Source: Phytomonas francai (lineage: Eukaryota > Euglenozoa > Kinetoplastea > Trypanosomatida > Trypanosomatidae). Taken from it: DNA of 64,000 nt. The notes under the pieces are model-generated. The model had not been told where the DNA came from, did no database searches, and saw only the letters and a program-made list of their open reading frames with translations. The DNA is taken from positions 67,189 through 131,188 of the forward strand of contig MJCC01000004.1 of NCBI GenBank assembly GCA_001766655.1, written 5' to 3'. Position numbers and translations under genes: made by a program. The number at the start of each line of letters is the position of its first letter. The first letter of the stretch is position 1. This document shows positions 1-10,039 of the stretch, piece by piece.

Positions 1-3000
1 AGTATTTCCGATAATCGTCTGCACTATAAAGCTTGCAACATGGCTTGTGAATGTATCAACGCCAACGCTAGCACACCGCTTCTATATCAGCAAGCCGGTT
101 TGGATGAGCCCGAAAAAAGAATTTGTGATAAACAGATTCATGAGATTTTATTGCGCAGAAATGCTCCTATTAGCAATATAACCGAATGTACACAAGAAAC
201 CCAACAAACAAGAAAGCATCAACATCATCACCACGACACATTAAAGGCGCAAACACAGAGATTTCTATTGCTTCCTAGCCAACAGGAAGAATATTACTAT
301 CACACACTTTCTCAGAGTTGCGCACCTCAACGTCCTCATTCCAAAGATTTCCGAGGGGCATTAGACTCCAATATGACAACAGAAGATCCTGATGCATCAT
401 CCAATGGTTACGCACTTCAAGCCTCCGGTACTAGAAAACCAGCATCTCGTGCAGCCCATTCACACTCAAAGAACAACGCCGACGCAAGTTCGGTATTTTT
501 TTCTTCCTCTGCATTCTCTGGTCTCACCCCAGGTAAACAGGTTGATAGTAGTCATCATTGTGTGCGCGAAGACGCGGAGGAGAGTTCTTTGCCCATGCCC
601 CCCTTTGCCGGCGATGCCTCACGATTTCCAATCCGGTACATCGCATTCTATGCGATAGAAGTTGCCTTAGTGTTACAGTACCTACACAGCGAGGGCTTCA
701 TCTACCGCGATCTTAAACCTGAGAACATCTTGCTGCGTCAAAGTGGACATATTCTCCTGACAGATTTCGGTGTCGCGAAACTACGCAAAAACGCTATGGA
801 TGATTTAGGCATCACAAAAAGGTTAAGCCAAGCCATTGAAGAAGAAGAAAGTGGAATAAGAGATATTTTGAATCCGACGGATCAAACAGGCCGACCCTGG
901 AATAGTGAATATCCCGCTACTAGTTGTGCTGACGTTGAGGAGCGCACCACGAGCTTCACTGGTACTGTAGAGTACATGAGTCCAGAGATGCTTCAAGGAA
1001 TTCCCCATGATACCCGTACCGACTGGTGGAGCTACGGTTGCCTCCTTTTTGAATGGGCCAATGGGCGCAAGCCCTTTGATGGTGACAGCCAGATCGCGCT
1101 TTTCAAGTCTATTATTGAGGAAAATGTGCGGGTTATAGAAGGAAAAGATTTTCAAATTACGGCGTTGGAGCTTCACAGCTATGCAGCAAAACTCTGTCTT
1201 CAGTATCAGGAGCTCGTTTGTGAGCGCAGGCTCAGTGCCTTTCCATGCGCTCAACAGGATCAGAAGTCTTCGCTGTACGGGGGTTCCGCCGAGCATAGTT
1301 CTACACCTGAAGGGGTAGCAAAAGAAGGTTCTGCGACTCAGAATGGCCAGAGACAGAACCTCCAGTCTTCTCCATCACATACTTTTCACGCAGCGAGTAG
1401 CTTTGCTGATAAAGATCTACAAGTAGCTTTGTGGGCCAAGACACACCCTGAGGCACGTACATGGTATTATTGCAGCTCTGATACCAGAAATCGAAGTGTA
1501 CCATCGTCGCGTATGTTGTTAGGGGCACACTTGAACCAATTAAAAACAAGACCGCAGGTCTATAGAACTTTTATACGATATGCCCTAGCGGATCTTCTTG
1601 AAGCTAACTTACTTCTCCGCGATCTCATCCTTGATCTGCTGAATCGTGATATGGGAAAGCGGCTGTGTGGGCCTATGGTGTTGGAACACCCTTTCTTTTC
1701 CTGCCGGTATGTGACTTCCAATTTATATGATTCTGTTCAACCTACGCACAGCATGTTGAGGAAGGCAACGAATCATGGTATTTCGACGTCGGGAAAAACT
1801 TATAAAATTCTGCAAGAAGAACAAACCGTCTTTTCCAGTTCCTCTGCTGGACCTAGTGCCAGATCAGCAGACGAATTCTTAGAACACATGCCCGTTATAC
1901 AGCGCCCAGAAAACTGGGCAGAACTTTTTTCAACAATGAAAATCAAAGCCCTATACGTACCCAAGTTACGTTCGAGGGATGACTTGCGCTACTTTCCGTC
2001 GGCCGTCACCGCGACTGGTCTGAGGGCCTCTGTGGAACAGCACAAGCCTATCAAAGAGACCAGGAACGTGATGAGGAAACACATGCGGCAGACCATGCGA
2101 CACCCGGTGGAACATTCTCAAAGTGGCAACACAAGAACCTGTGTACAACCTAAGAAGCAAGGGAGGGCGAACCTAAGCGCCCAAAGTACTTCCGACGAAT
2201 TTCCCATTTTTGACACAACGCAACCACCCACAAACGTGAAGTCTTCTGTAGAAACCAGGCTATGCGACAACATAAAATACAAAGATATCAATACGGATGA
2301 AGGTGGGGATCAAAACTCAACAGCCGCGTTTAGGGAGGGGGACAAGAACATTCCGAGTGCTTGTTCTCTACCTGCGCTTCCGACAGAGCATCAACCATCC
2401 ACACAGAGACAGCTTTTGCTAGATGATGCAACACAATTAATGGAGTGTAGCGGTGACTTTTGCAGCATTGCAAAGCCTGGAACAGCTACACTTGAAAATG
2501 CTACTGTTGCTACGCCGTCCATTTCACACAACACCGAGCCAGTTCTTCAGAGCTCCCGAATCCAGTCGAAAATAACCCATCCTAACAGTGATACCAAAAA
2601 GGATTTATTTCGTGCAACCATCACGAGAACTGCTGCCGCACTTGAGGATGACCAAAATAATGTGGGTGAACGAGACCAATGTGGTACCGTTTTTGTAACG
2701 CCAACGATGAAAGGAACACAAAGAGGGGATGATAATGACAACAGTCGTTCCTTTAGCTTGGGCACTGTTGATGCTAACAGAATTGATACTACTAGTTCTT
2801 TTGCTTCAGTCAAATCACTCGATGGGACTCGGGACGTTGATCAGAAAACACGAAAAGGCATCATAATCGGCTGCCCTTCGAAAACTCTTCTCAAAGACTC
2901 TGATATAGGTAAGAGGGGCATTCAGCTCTTGATCTCCGAGGATATCCTTCCAGACGCGGCAGCCCTACAAAATCGCTCTGTGGCAGCTGCCATCATCGCG

Positions 3001-4647
3001 GAGCATAGACAAGGAGAGATCAAAAATGTGAAGGTGCATCCGTTAGAGGGCACTGCTTTACTACAAAATCATGTTTTTAAAGCCGTCGATGGCAGCACGG
3101 TGTTACTTGCAAAGGAGGAAGAGAAGTACAACAATGCGGGGATCGACGACGACAGCGGTGTTGATTATTATGACCGCAGTGCTACAGGGAAAACAGAATC
3201 AGTGATGAGTGCCATGCTCTTACAGGAAGGCTCTACAGAGACAGGTGTCTCAAAGGGGTTTCGCTCTACTTTAAACAGCCCTGTGTGGAATGGTGAGGAG
3301 AAGGGTGCCGGCTTGCATGACCAGAATATCGAGCCCAAGGATGCGAATGTTGTATCTACGGAAATGGCAAGCCTTGAGTGCATCAGTGATGAAGTTTCGG
3401 GCCTCAGCACTGGTCACCTCCTTGAGAATGAGAACACACATGATATGAAGAGAGTGCACTCCGCTGAAGGTATGGATTTTCTAGGAAATGGTGAATATAG
3501 CAGTGGTAGTTGTGACCAATATAAGAGTAAAGTGGATAAAAGCCCGCTACTCAGTGCTACAAAGCCTGCTCTCGGTGGGGTAGAGCATGAGCAAACTCAG
3601 GGTTCTATTGTAAGCTGCAGTGGTAGTAGTAGTAGTACTTCCTCTGAAAGCTTGCTTACAAGTGTTAGCATGGATGAGAGGGACTCTTATTTTTCGCACG
3701 GTATTTGTAATCAGGGTGTGCATAGGACTTCCAGTGAGATGCACTCATCGCCTAGTACGACAGATGAACACATGTTATCGGATAATAAGAGCCTTAAGGA
3801 TTTCGAAATAAATCGAGATCACTTCTGCAATTTTGTGAACAGGTGTGTTTCTATTCACGCTTCAAGTTCTTCACAGGTGACGAAACATGGCTCTTTGCAT
3901 CAATCGAACTCGGATGTAGATGCAGAGGAATTGACCCCGCATACCGTGGAACTACGTTTTAACGAATCTTTCTTCAGGAGTCCTAGCTTTGAGGGCAACC
4001 CCTTGTACACTCAGAGCGAAAAGTATGTTGTAGATGGCTTGGCACATCCCACGTGTAGAGTTATTATGAGCCGCACGTACGCAGACCTATATCGCAATAG
4101 CATAAGTACTCTACATGGTATTGCATATGATTTAGATGACGAAAGCGCCGAGAGCATGACCATCTGCAGCCGCACAGGTGCTTCTCCCAGCTCCCCCAAA
4201 CAGATATCCACCTTGCCGCCAGTTCTCGAGGGTTCAGGTAGCAACAGGTACATCCAAACACTTGAATCATTTCAAACAGATAGTGTATCACAAAGCGACG
4301 ACAACACCCCTTTTCCCTTTTCAGGTTCACCGCGACCATCCAAGATTGATTTTTCCTTAGCGAATAGGCACGCAAAGGTGACAAAGACACACAACCTCTC
4401 TGCGCCCCCTCGAAAGCTCTGGCAGAGACGAATGCGTCAGAAGACAACCACTCCGTCCTCCCCTGCTATTGAGGGAAAGTTTCCTAGACGTAGACAGAGC
4501 GTTGAATTTCTCGGCTTTACATACGATGGTAATGCTCTCGACGGTGGCTTCCTTGGTTCTGCGAACACGACCCTCGCAACAAATTTCTTCGATGACAATG
4601 ATGAGAGCGATAATCTATCTGCAGAACGTTCTACGAACGCATCCTAG
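1..4647 (+). CDS. AGC-type protein kinase with large insertions (5' end outside window)
   Basis: A serine/threonine protein kinase, counted from the ATG at 40, although the frame stays open to base 1. The kinase N-lobe (glycine loop and ATP-binding lysine) is not visible, so the true start probably lies upstream. Residues about 208-365 carry the C-lobe: YRDLKPEN catalytic loop, TDFGVAKL metal loop, TGTVEYMSPEM activation segment and DWWSYGCLLFE. A serine-rich insert of about 160 residues then splits the lobe, which resumes at LLNRDMGKRL...HPFF (about 533-552). An AGC-type tail (WAELFSTMKIKALYVPKL, about 627) follows. The remaining 890 residues are low-complexity, rich in Ser, Thr, Asp and Asn, with no domain I recognise. 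The region before the catalytic loop (about residues 1-200) is also low-complexity, probably another insert between the lobes. AGC identity follows from the tail; the exact family and substrates cannot be told. Confidence 0.85.
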   Translation, partial: SISDNRLHYKACNMACECINANASTPLLYQQAGLDEPEKRICDKQIHEILLRRNAPISNITECTQETQQTRKHQHHHHDTLKAQTQRFLLLPSQQEEYYYHTLSQSCAPQRPHSKDFRGALDSNMTTEDPDASSNGYALQASGTRKPASRAAHSHSKNNADASSVFFSSSAFSGLTPGKQVDSSHHCVREDAEESSLPMPPFAGDASRFPIRYIAFYAIEVALVLQYLHSEGFIYRDLKPENILLRQSGHILLTDFGVAKLRKNAMDDLGITKRLSQAIEEEESGIRDILNPTDQTGRPWNSEYPATSCADVEERTTSFTGTVEYMSPEMLQGIPHDTRTDWWSYGCLLFEWANGRKPFDGDSQIALFKSIIEENVRVIEGKDFQITALELHSYAAKLCLQYQELVCERRLSAFPCAQQDQKSSLYGGSAEHSSTPEGVAKEGSATQNGQRQNLQSSPSHTFHAASSFADKDLQVALWAKTHPEARTWYYCSSDTRNRSVPSSRMLLGAHLNQLKTRPQVYRTFIRYALADLLEANLLLRDLILDLLNRDMGKRLCGPMVLEHPFFSCRYVTSNLYDSVQPTHSMLRKATNHGISTSGKTYKILQEEQTVFSSSSAGPSARSADEFLEHMPVIQRPENWAELFSTMKIKALYVPKLRSRDDLRYFPSAVTATGLRASVEQHKPIKETRNVMRKHMRQTMRHPVEHSQSGNTRTCVQPKKQGRANLSAQSTSDEFPIFDTTQPPTNVKSSVETRLCDNIKYKDINTDEGGDQNSTAAFREGDKNIPSACSLPALPTEHQPSTQRQLLLDDATQLMECSGDFCSIAKPGTATLENATVATPSISHNTEPVLQSSRIQSKITHPNSDTKKDLFRATITRTAAALEDDQNNVGERDQCGTVFVTPTMKGTQRGDDNDNSRSFSLGTVDANRIDTTSSFASVKSLDGTRDVDQKTRKGIIIGCPSKTLLKDSDIGKRGIQLLISEDILPDAAALQNRSVAAAIIAEHRQGEIKNVKVHPLEGTALLQNHVFKAVDGSTVLLAKEEEKYNNAGIDDDSGVDYYDRSATGKTESVMSAMLLQEGSTETGVSKGFRSTLNSPVWNGEEKGAGLHDQNIEPKDANVVSTEMASLECISDEVSGLSTGHLLENENTHDMKRVHSAEGMDFLGNGEYSSGSCDQYKSKVDKSPLLSATKPALGGVEHEQTQGSIVSCSGSSSSTSSESLLTSVSMDERDSYFSHGICNQGVHRTSSEMHSSPSTTDEHMLSDNKSLKDFEINRDHFCNFVNRCVSIHASSSSQVTKHGSLHQSNSDVDAEELTPHTVELRFNESFFRSPSFEGNPLYTQSEKYVVDGLAHPTCRVIMSRTYADLYRNSISTLHGIAYDLDDESAESMTICSRTGASPSSPKQISTLPPVLEGSGSNRYIQTLESFQTDSVSQSDDNTPFPFSGSPRPSKIDFSLANRHAKVTKTHNLSAPPRKLWQRRMRQKTTTPSSPAIEGKFPRRRQSVEFLGFTYDGNALDGGFLGSANTTLATNFFDDNDESDNLSAERSTNAS

Positions 4648-6477
4648 TCGGTATCGCAAGTGTGTATCCTTGTTGATGCACACAGTGCTCTAAGAAGAGT
4701 ACCCTGAGTCGAAGTAGGAAGCCTTATACAACTATATGGTGCGCATCTTCCGCACATGCCACACATTCACAATGATACGCTTTTCCTATATTGCTTTAGC
4801 AGGCTAATTTGTTTGGGGTAAGGGTGTTACTTGGGAAAAGGTTGTGGATGCCTAAGTAATAAGGATTTCAGGTCTTAAGTACCCACAGCATAGGTGTTCG
4901 GATCGGCTTTCGTCAGTGGCGGGCCTAATTCGTTAGGATGATCTTTTAGCTTTCGTTATGCCTACATGCTTGTATACGATGTGCTTTGTTAGAAGTTCCT
5001 TCATATTTTATATAACCGAGCAAATGCTGAGGTTGAAAGAAACATCTTTCTTAAATTATATGTCTATTTGCTTTTGTTATCTTTGAGTCACTTATTTTTG
5101 TAGATTTTGGGCGCTAAAAAGGAACATAAGAAAGTGGGCATCTTTACTATTCATCATGAATATGTGAACCTGGATCGGGGCCTCTGGGAGTTATCAGGAT
5201 TTCGGTCCACTCTATACCTATTTATCCTCCACTGACATGATTTTTTCTCCCTTTATATTGATTAGTGCCTATCTTTTTCCTAATTTTATAAATCTGGATT
5301 GTCTCATGAGTTACATTTTCTTTACATATATCAAATGGTGTCTGAATTTTGTATTTCGAATCTTTTTCCTGCCACTTAAGGGAAGGGAGTGGTATGTTGA
5401 TGATGGTGGTAGGAGATCTCATATTGTTATGCTATATTATTCTGAAAGTGTTTTTTATGATTTTAGATATATTAGATACATCACACATATATGTAGATAT
5501 TCACATGTGTTTATTCGTTTCCTTTGTTTTGTTTTTGATCTAACTGTTTATTTGCATCAAATTGCTTTAATATTTTCACGCATTCTTTCATAGTTCGATC
5601 CTTATTTTATGAGAAGCACAACGATTTTCTCGGAAACGGAATCATGGACGTGCTGTAAAACAAAAGTTCATTAATTTTGCGGAAAATATTCGAGATGAAG
5701 CACACTTTAGCATACTATTGAGTCGACAAGATTTAGGTGAGGGTTGAAATATTAAAATATAAAGGTGTGCACGGTGACTTGTTTGAAGCCACTGCAAAGA
5801 AATAAAATGGAATCAAAACGCACTTCTTGTGAGTTTGCAGTGCTGATAACTGATACGAAAATATGAAGAAACATTTTTGGGGTAACAAAAGCAATATTTT
5901 TAAGGGTTTGCTACTTTAATAGGATCCGCTAATTTATATTTGAGAATTAAAAGAGGAATTATACATATACAATATATATATATACTATATCTCTACTTTC
6001 CCACTCATTCACATCACCCCAGCTTCGTGAACATTATGAAATGAAAACTGAAGTAGGTTAGAGAGATGTCTGGACAAGAAAAATCATGCAACTACTTTGA
6101 TGGCGTTGCTCTCACTTCAATAAAGTGTAAAACTCGATTTTCATTGAATCCTTCCCCTTTAATATTATGTCTTCATGAATAAAGTCCTGTGAAACTCATA
6201 TGCATTGATACATGGAGGTACGTACTTGGAAAAGCATATGCAAAGAAGAGGTTGAAAGAAAAGGTGCCCCTAGTACATATACGTTCACATACATCAAAAT
6301 GTTATACTCACGATATACTTGGAAGGATAGTGCTTATATCTTTGGAAAACTTTTGCCTTGAGTTGCTTCTTTAGTCTTTATAAGTTTATTCCATAACACA
6401 AACTACAGCTTCCAGTGAAAAGTGGAAAAGGTCTAGCATCACAAAAGTGATACATATATATATAAGAGCGGTGGGAC
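4648..6477. other. AT-rich intergenic spacer, 1.8 kb
   Basis: No convincing gene in either strand. Short open frames here are T-rich and phenylalanine-rich, as expected by chance in AT-rich DNA. It should hold the 3' UTR of the kinase and the 5' UTR of the next gene. A short TA run lies near 5971-5984 and another (about 6455-6464) sits just before the next start codon. Confidence 0.7.
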
Positions 6478-8208
6478 ATGTCTCAATATAATGAAAACCA
6501 CGAAGTAAGTTTTTTAGACGCGCTACGTTCGCGTTACGGTACCGATGATATCAAAATCTACAACCCTTCAGAATTTCTAGTTGGAGTTGGTGATAAAATT
6601 AACAAGAAGTGGGAACTTGTGGGTATGGAGAAAATACGTGCCAAGCAAGCATGCTATGACAAGCTTGTACATGTGGTGCTACGTGATACGGAAATGACAG
6701 TGGCCGTAAAGAAAGGAGAAATTTTTAACATGGAAAATGAGGAAAAAGATACCTCCGTGAACTCTTCAATTCCATGTCCAAAAGATCAGCTACAGGCAGC
6801 ATCCATGCTTCGCCTTGAGGAGTTAGACCTTTCTCATAATCTAAAGTTTCCCTTTTCTGAGCTTGTCAAGTTGGTTCGCTATTTCCCATCTCTTACAACG
6901 CTACAGGTGAGTGATTCACCACAGCTGCTTGTGATACCACAAGGCCTAAGTGTGACTGTGCCGCACATGCCATCTGAACTTGCACTCAGCTCGGTCAGGA
7001 TAACTAAACTAGTCCTCAACAACACAGGGTTTAAGACTGTTTATGCCCTCCGCGTTTTGCTGGAGCTTCCGGTTTTAGAAGAGCTTCATTTGGATTGCAA
7101 CAATATCGAGTCGTATCGCCTGTTTGCATCCAACGAGGAGGAAGCCATGTTTCGTTCGAGTTGGCCATCAAATCACGATGATGCAGCTTTGTTATCGTCA
7201 CTAAGCTTTCCAAAAGTAACAACACTTAGCCTGGCACACAATGAGCTCCATTCATGGGCTGCTGAAGATCTCGGTGAGACCCTCATGTCGGCCTTCCCTG
7301 CCCTCACGCACCTCTATCTCACAGGCAACCGGATGCCAGATGTAATTCTGGCACGAGAGGTTTTGCAACAACGTGAGGAGGAATCAATCCAAAAAGCTCT
7401 TCAAGCAAGTCACCCAGACACCTTCGCTGCGTACGCTTTCCTAAAGCGGCTTAGGCTTCTTTGTCTGAAGGACAATCGCACTCTCATCGACTCCCGCACT
7501 ATCGATGCCGTACGCGTCCTCTGTCCGAGTTTGGAAATATTCCGAATCACCTATAGCACTCTATTTCCCCAGTGGAGCGACACACTAAGTCGTATGTACG
7601 TAGTGGCATCATTGCCCACCCTTACGCTTCTTAACAGAGGACAGGTGCGACCCAAGGAACGTCTAGATTCAGAAATCTTTTATATTCAGCGCGGGCTGGC
7701 AAAGCGAGAGCTGAGGAACCAGTCTGGATGTAAAGCAGGAAATTTGTTACCTGAGGTAGAAAGAGATGACACTGCGGCGCAGCTTTCCGAAGTAAACCAG
7801 CCATATTATTTGCTTCTAGATGTTTTGTTTCAGAAGCACAAGGATGTGGTGCTGTCCATTTACAAAGAGGGCACCACTGCCAGCACAGATGGCAGTTCAC
7901 ATATTATGCTAAACGTTACATTGCAGTGTGAGAATAATTTTAAATCCATTGGTGGGATCCACGACAAGATGAATATTTTCAATACAGTGCAGAAGACATT
8001 ACCGAGTAATCTCATCATTGCAAAGTTAAAGTCACTTATCAGCATTGTGTTCCAGATCCAACCGATAAACCAAGTGCTGAGCTTTAGAAGCGGGGACACA
8101 GGAGTACTCGACACAGCGATCACTATGGATAACGAGCAACAAACCCTTGCATATTATGGGGTGTCGGATGGTGCAAGAATCATTGTTAAAGATACATCAC
8201 TGCGTTAG
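6478..8208 (+). CDS. TBCE: Tubulin-specific chaperone E (TBCE-like), lacking the CAP-Gly domain
   Basis: Tubulin folding cofactor E helps assemble and take apart alpha/beta-tubulin dimers in the cytosol. The protein (576 residues) begins with the segment that follows the CAP-Gly domain in animal TBCE (FLDALRSRYG, then GVGDKINKKWELVGMEKIRAKQ, residues about 13-60). Leucine-rich repeats follow (about 105-400; LEELDLSHN, LEELHLDCNNIES, VTTLSLAHNEL, LTHLYLTGN). The post-LRR segment has the family-typical LLNRGQVRPKERLDSEIFYI, and a ubiquitin-like domain closes the protein (about 495-572, LAYYGVSDGARIIV). An in-frame TAA at 6463-6465 lies just upstream of the ATG, so a CAP-Gly domain cannot be added in this frame. 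Order and motifs fit TBCE better than a generic LRR protein. Confidence 0.85.
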   Translation: MSQYNENHEVSFLDALRSRYGTDDIKIYNPSEFLVGVGDKINKKWELVGMEKIRAKQACYDKLVHVVLRDTEMTVAVKKGEIFNMENEEKDTSVNSSIPCPKDQLQAASMLRLEELDLSHNLKFPFSELVKLVRYFPSLTTLQVSDSPQLLVIPQGLSVTVPHMPSELALSSVRITKLVLNNTGFKTVYALRVLLELPVLEELHLDCNNIESYRLFASNEEEAMFRSSWPSNHDDAALLSSLSFPKVTTLSLAHNELHSWAAEDLGETLMSAFPALTHLYLTGNRMPDVILAREVLQQREEESIQKALQASHPDTFAAYAFLKRLRLLCLKDNRTLIDSRTIDAVRVLCPSLEIFRITYSTLFPQWSDTLSRMYVVASLPTLTLLNRGQVRPKERLDSEIFYIQRGLAKRELRNQSGCKAGNLLPEVERDDTAAQLSEVNQPYYLLLDVLFQKHKDVVLSIYKEGTTASTDGSSHIMLNVTLQCENNFKSIGGIHDKMNIFNTVQKTLPSNLIIAKLKSLISIVFQIQPINQVLSFRSGDTGVLDTAITMDNEQQTLAYYGVSDGARIIVKDTSLR

Positions 8209-8732
8209 AATGAGGAAATACATTAAGGTTGGAGGTCAAAATAAAGGGCATGAACGTAAGGAATATTAGACTATAGGTCCAACCTAATAGCAGGGTACAC
8301 TGATCTTGGAGCTCTTTACGACTTTTAAGAAAACCTATGATTACTGCGCGCATCTGCTACGTGTTTTTATTTCAGTTTCATTATTATTAATGGTTAAGAT
8401 GGCCTAAATTTTATTAATGGGGGTTAGTAAAAGACTATGCTACCACCTTTTCTGTTTTCCATCCAGCGCCCCTTTTCCTAAATCACTCTTACTCTTCTCA
8501 TTTTTCACATGATTTCTTTTTTAAGTGTGTGGCTTGTTACTAGAAAAAGAATTATTTTTAGCAAGATAGTGAGTATAAAACGCGATATTAGATAACAACA
8601 ACAACAAAAGAAAGAATAGAGAGAACGCTACCAAAGCGATTCCATTGACAAGTGTTCTAGAATTTATCAGAGACAAACCCACTCCAATTTTACGGAACAC
8701 ACAAGCATATATATATATATATATATATATAT
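8209..8732. other. Intergenic spacer with trans-splice signal and TA repeat
   Basis: No gene seen. The spacer contains a pyrimidine-rich tract (about 8447-8522) ending in AG, and a perfect TA microsatellite that runs straight into the start codon of the next gene. Confidence 0.7.
8484..8525 (+). promoter_or_regulatory. Candidate spliced-leader acceptor site for the NYN-like gene
   Basis: A tract almost entirely of C and T ends in AG at 8524-8525, about 207 bases before the ATG at 8733. Kinetoplastid trans-splicing uses the first AG after such a tract. Assignment is by pattern only. Confidence 0.45.
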
Positions 8733-8734
8733 AT
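8707..8734. repeat. (AT)14 microsatellite
   Basis: Fourteen perfect AT units. The last A and T of the run form the first two bases of the ATG of the next gene, so repeat-length changes alter the 5' UTR directly against the start codon. Confidence 0.95.
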
Positions 8735-9770
8735 GCTTTCTTTTCGCTGTTCAATTCAGCGACAAACCGCTAAGTCTCTCACATTTATGCTCTTGTCAAG
8801 ATTTCCGATGGCAAATGCAAGCAGATTTTCTACTTTTTCCCATCTGAGGCGGCATAAATATGATATTTCTTCAGCTTCATATTTCGACCATTGCAGTTCC
8901 CTCAACTATAGAAAAAGAACAAGTGGTTTGGATACATCCTTCACGCATTCCAACTCTCGTTCAAGTTTGCTGAGAGATCATGTCCACAGTCTTGGCCCCA
9001 GTCGTGGGCCTGCCAAAGACCGCTTCCAATACCCTTCAATCGACCTTGCAGACCCACGTCGTCGCCTAGCCGTACTTGTCGATGGAACAAACGATAGCCT
9101 GCTGAGAGGCAGCCGCGGCATCGGTACCGCTGTGTCCACCTTCGCCTGGCTAAAAGAGGTAGCCCGAGAAACGAATTTATTCGCCAATGTGTTGCCGGCC
9201 ATTTTAAAGGTTGGTGTCCCGGTCCTGCTGCGCGTCTTTGGATATCAGATCCCTATGGAATGGGAACCACTCCTTCTCGGAGAGAGTGGTGAGCGTGGAA
9301 TAGAAAATGGTGCCAGGGAAAGGCTTTTGGAACTGCCCCCCTCGCTATTTCCTTCTCTACAGCGAGAGTCTACAAAGGATAGCGGAGACGATTCTGAGGA
9401 AGCGAAGGATCACAACGTTGGCTCTACAAAGGGCCTTTCCATCCAAGTGGAGTTCTTTCGCGTAGAACGGTTTATTCCAGTCCCAATGCAGATTGAAGCA
9501 GATGCACAGCACCTTTATAATTTTCGCCATCACAATAAAATAGAAGGGGTGTTTTATGTCTGTCATAAAGTGGATTTCACGATGTATGAGGCATTGATGG
9601 AGCAGCAACACTGTCTGATCCAGAAAAGTCTTGAACTAAATTCTATGAATGATAGTAGTGAAGGTTCTTCTCAAACTTCTCCCGCATCCTTTTTTAATCA
9701 GTATTTAATTGATGAACTTGGGATGGTTAGGCATATTAATGTTGATGGTCGGTCCAACAACGGTTCATAA
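8733..9770 (+). CDS. NYN-like domain protein, probably mitochondrial
   Basis: Protein of 345 residues. The N-terminus is rich in Ser and Arg and nearly free of acidic residues (MLSFRCSIQRQTAKSLTFML), typical of mitochondrial import signals. A segment at about residues 108-120 reads RRRLAVLVDGTNDS, the first strand and Asp of NYN/PIN-like nuclease folds. Further family-like features follow: a variable acidic insert, then residues 237-280 (VEFFRVERFIPVPMQIEADAQ). In T. brucei, NYN-type proteins are linked to mitochondrial RNA or ribosome work; the same role here is an inference. The ATG at the end of the TA repeat is the first available start. Only the first Asp motif is clear, so nuclease activity is uncertain. 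Confidence 0.5.
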   Translation: MLSFRCSIQRQTAKSLTFMLLSRFPMANASRFSTFSHLRRHKYDISSASYFDHCSSLNYRKRTSGLDTSFTHSNSRSSLLRDHVHSLGPSRGPAKDRFQYPSIDLADPRRRLAVLVDGTNDSLLRGSRGIGTAVSTFAWLKEVARETNLFANVLPAILKVGVPVLLRVFGYQIPMEWEPLLLGESGERGIENGARERLLELPPSLFPSLQRESTKDSGDDSEEAKDHNVGSTKGLSIQVEFFRVERFIPVPMQIEADAQHLYNFRHHNKIEGVFYVCHKVDFTMYEALMEQQHCLIQKSLELNSMNDSSEGSSQTSPASFFNQYLIDELGMVRHINVDGRSNNGS

Positions 9771-9898
9771 GAATATATATTATCAATAAAATACAAAAAC
9801 AGAAACATGTAATACTGAAGATAAATAGTCGCACCAATTAGTGCGCGTGTAGAAATATAGAATTACTCCGTTAACTGGAAAAGAGCCAGTGTTGTGGC

Positions 9899-9940
9899 AT
9901 CTCGTTTCTCTTCTATTTAAATTCCTTTTAAAAAATTAAG
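9899..9940 (+). promoter_or_regulatory. Candidate spliced-leader acceptor site for the TatD-like gene
   Basis: A pyrimidine-rich stretch (about 9899-9929) is followed by an A-run and the first AG at 9939-9940, about 100 bases upstream of the ATG at 10040. Pattern-based only. Confidence 0.4.
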
Positions 9941-10039
9941 AAAAACAATCGCAGTGCGTAATAATCCTTAATTCAAGTACATTTGTGAAGGTACTTTTTT
10001 TTAGGCATAGGGGTAAAGAAAGTTTTAGTGGCATTCAAA

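Noticed and set aside
5237..5593. 118-codon hydrophobic frame in the first spacer
   Set aside because: Phe/Tyr/Ile-rich translation typical of T-rich noncoding DNA.
8521..8754. 77-codon minus-strand frame with a Tyr-Ile run
   Set aside because: The run is just the translation of the TA repeat.
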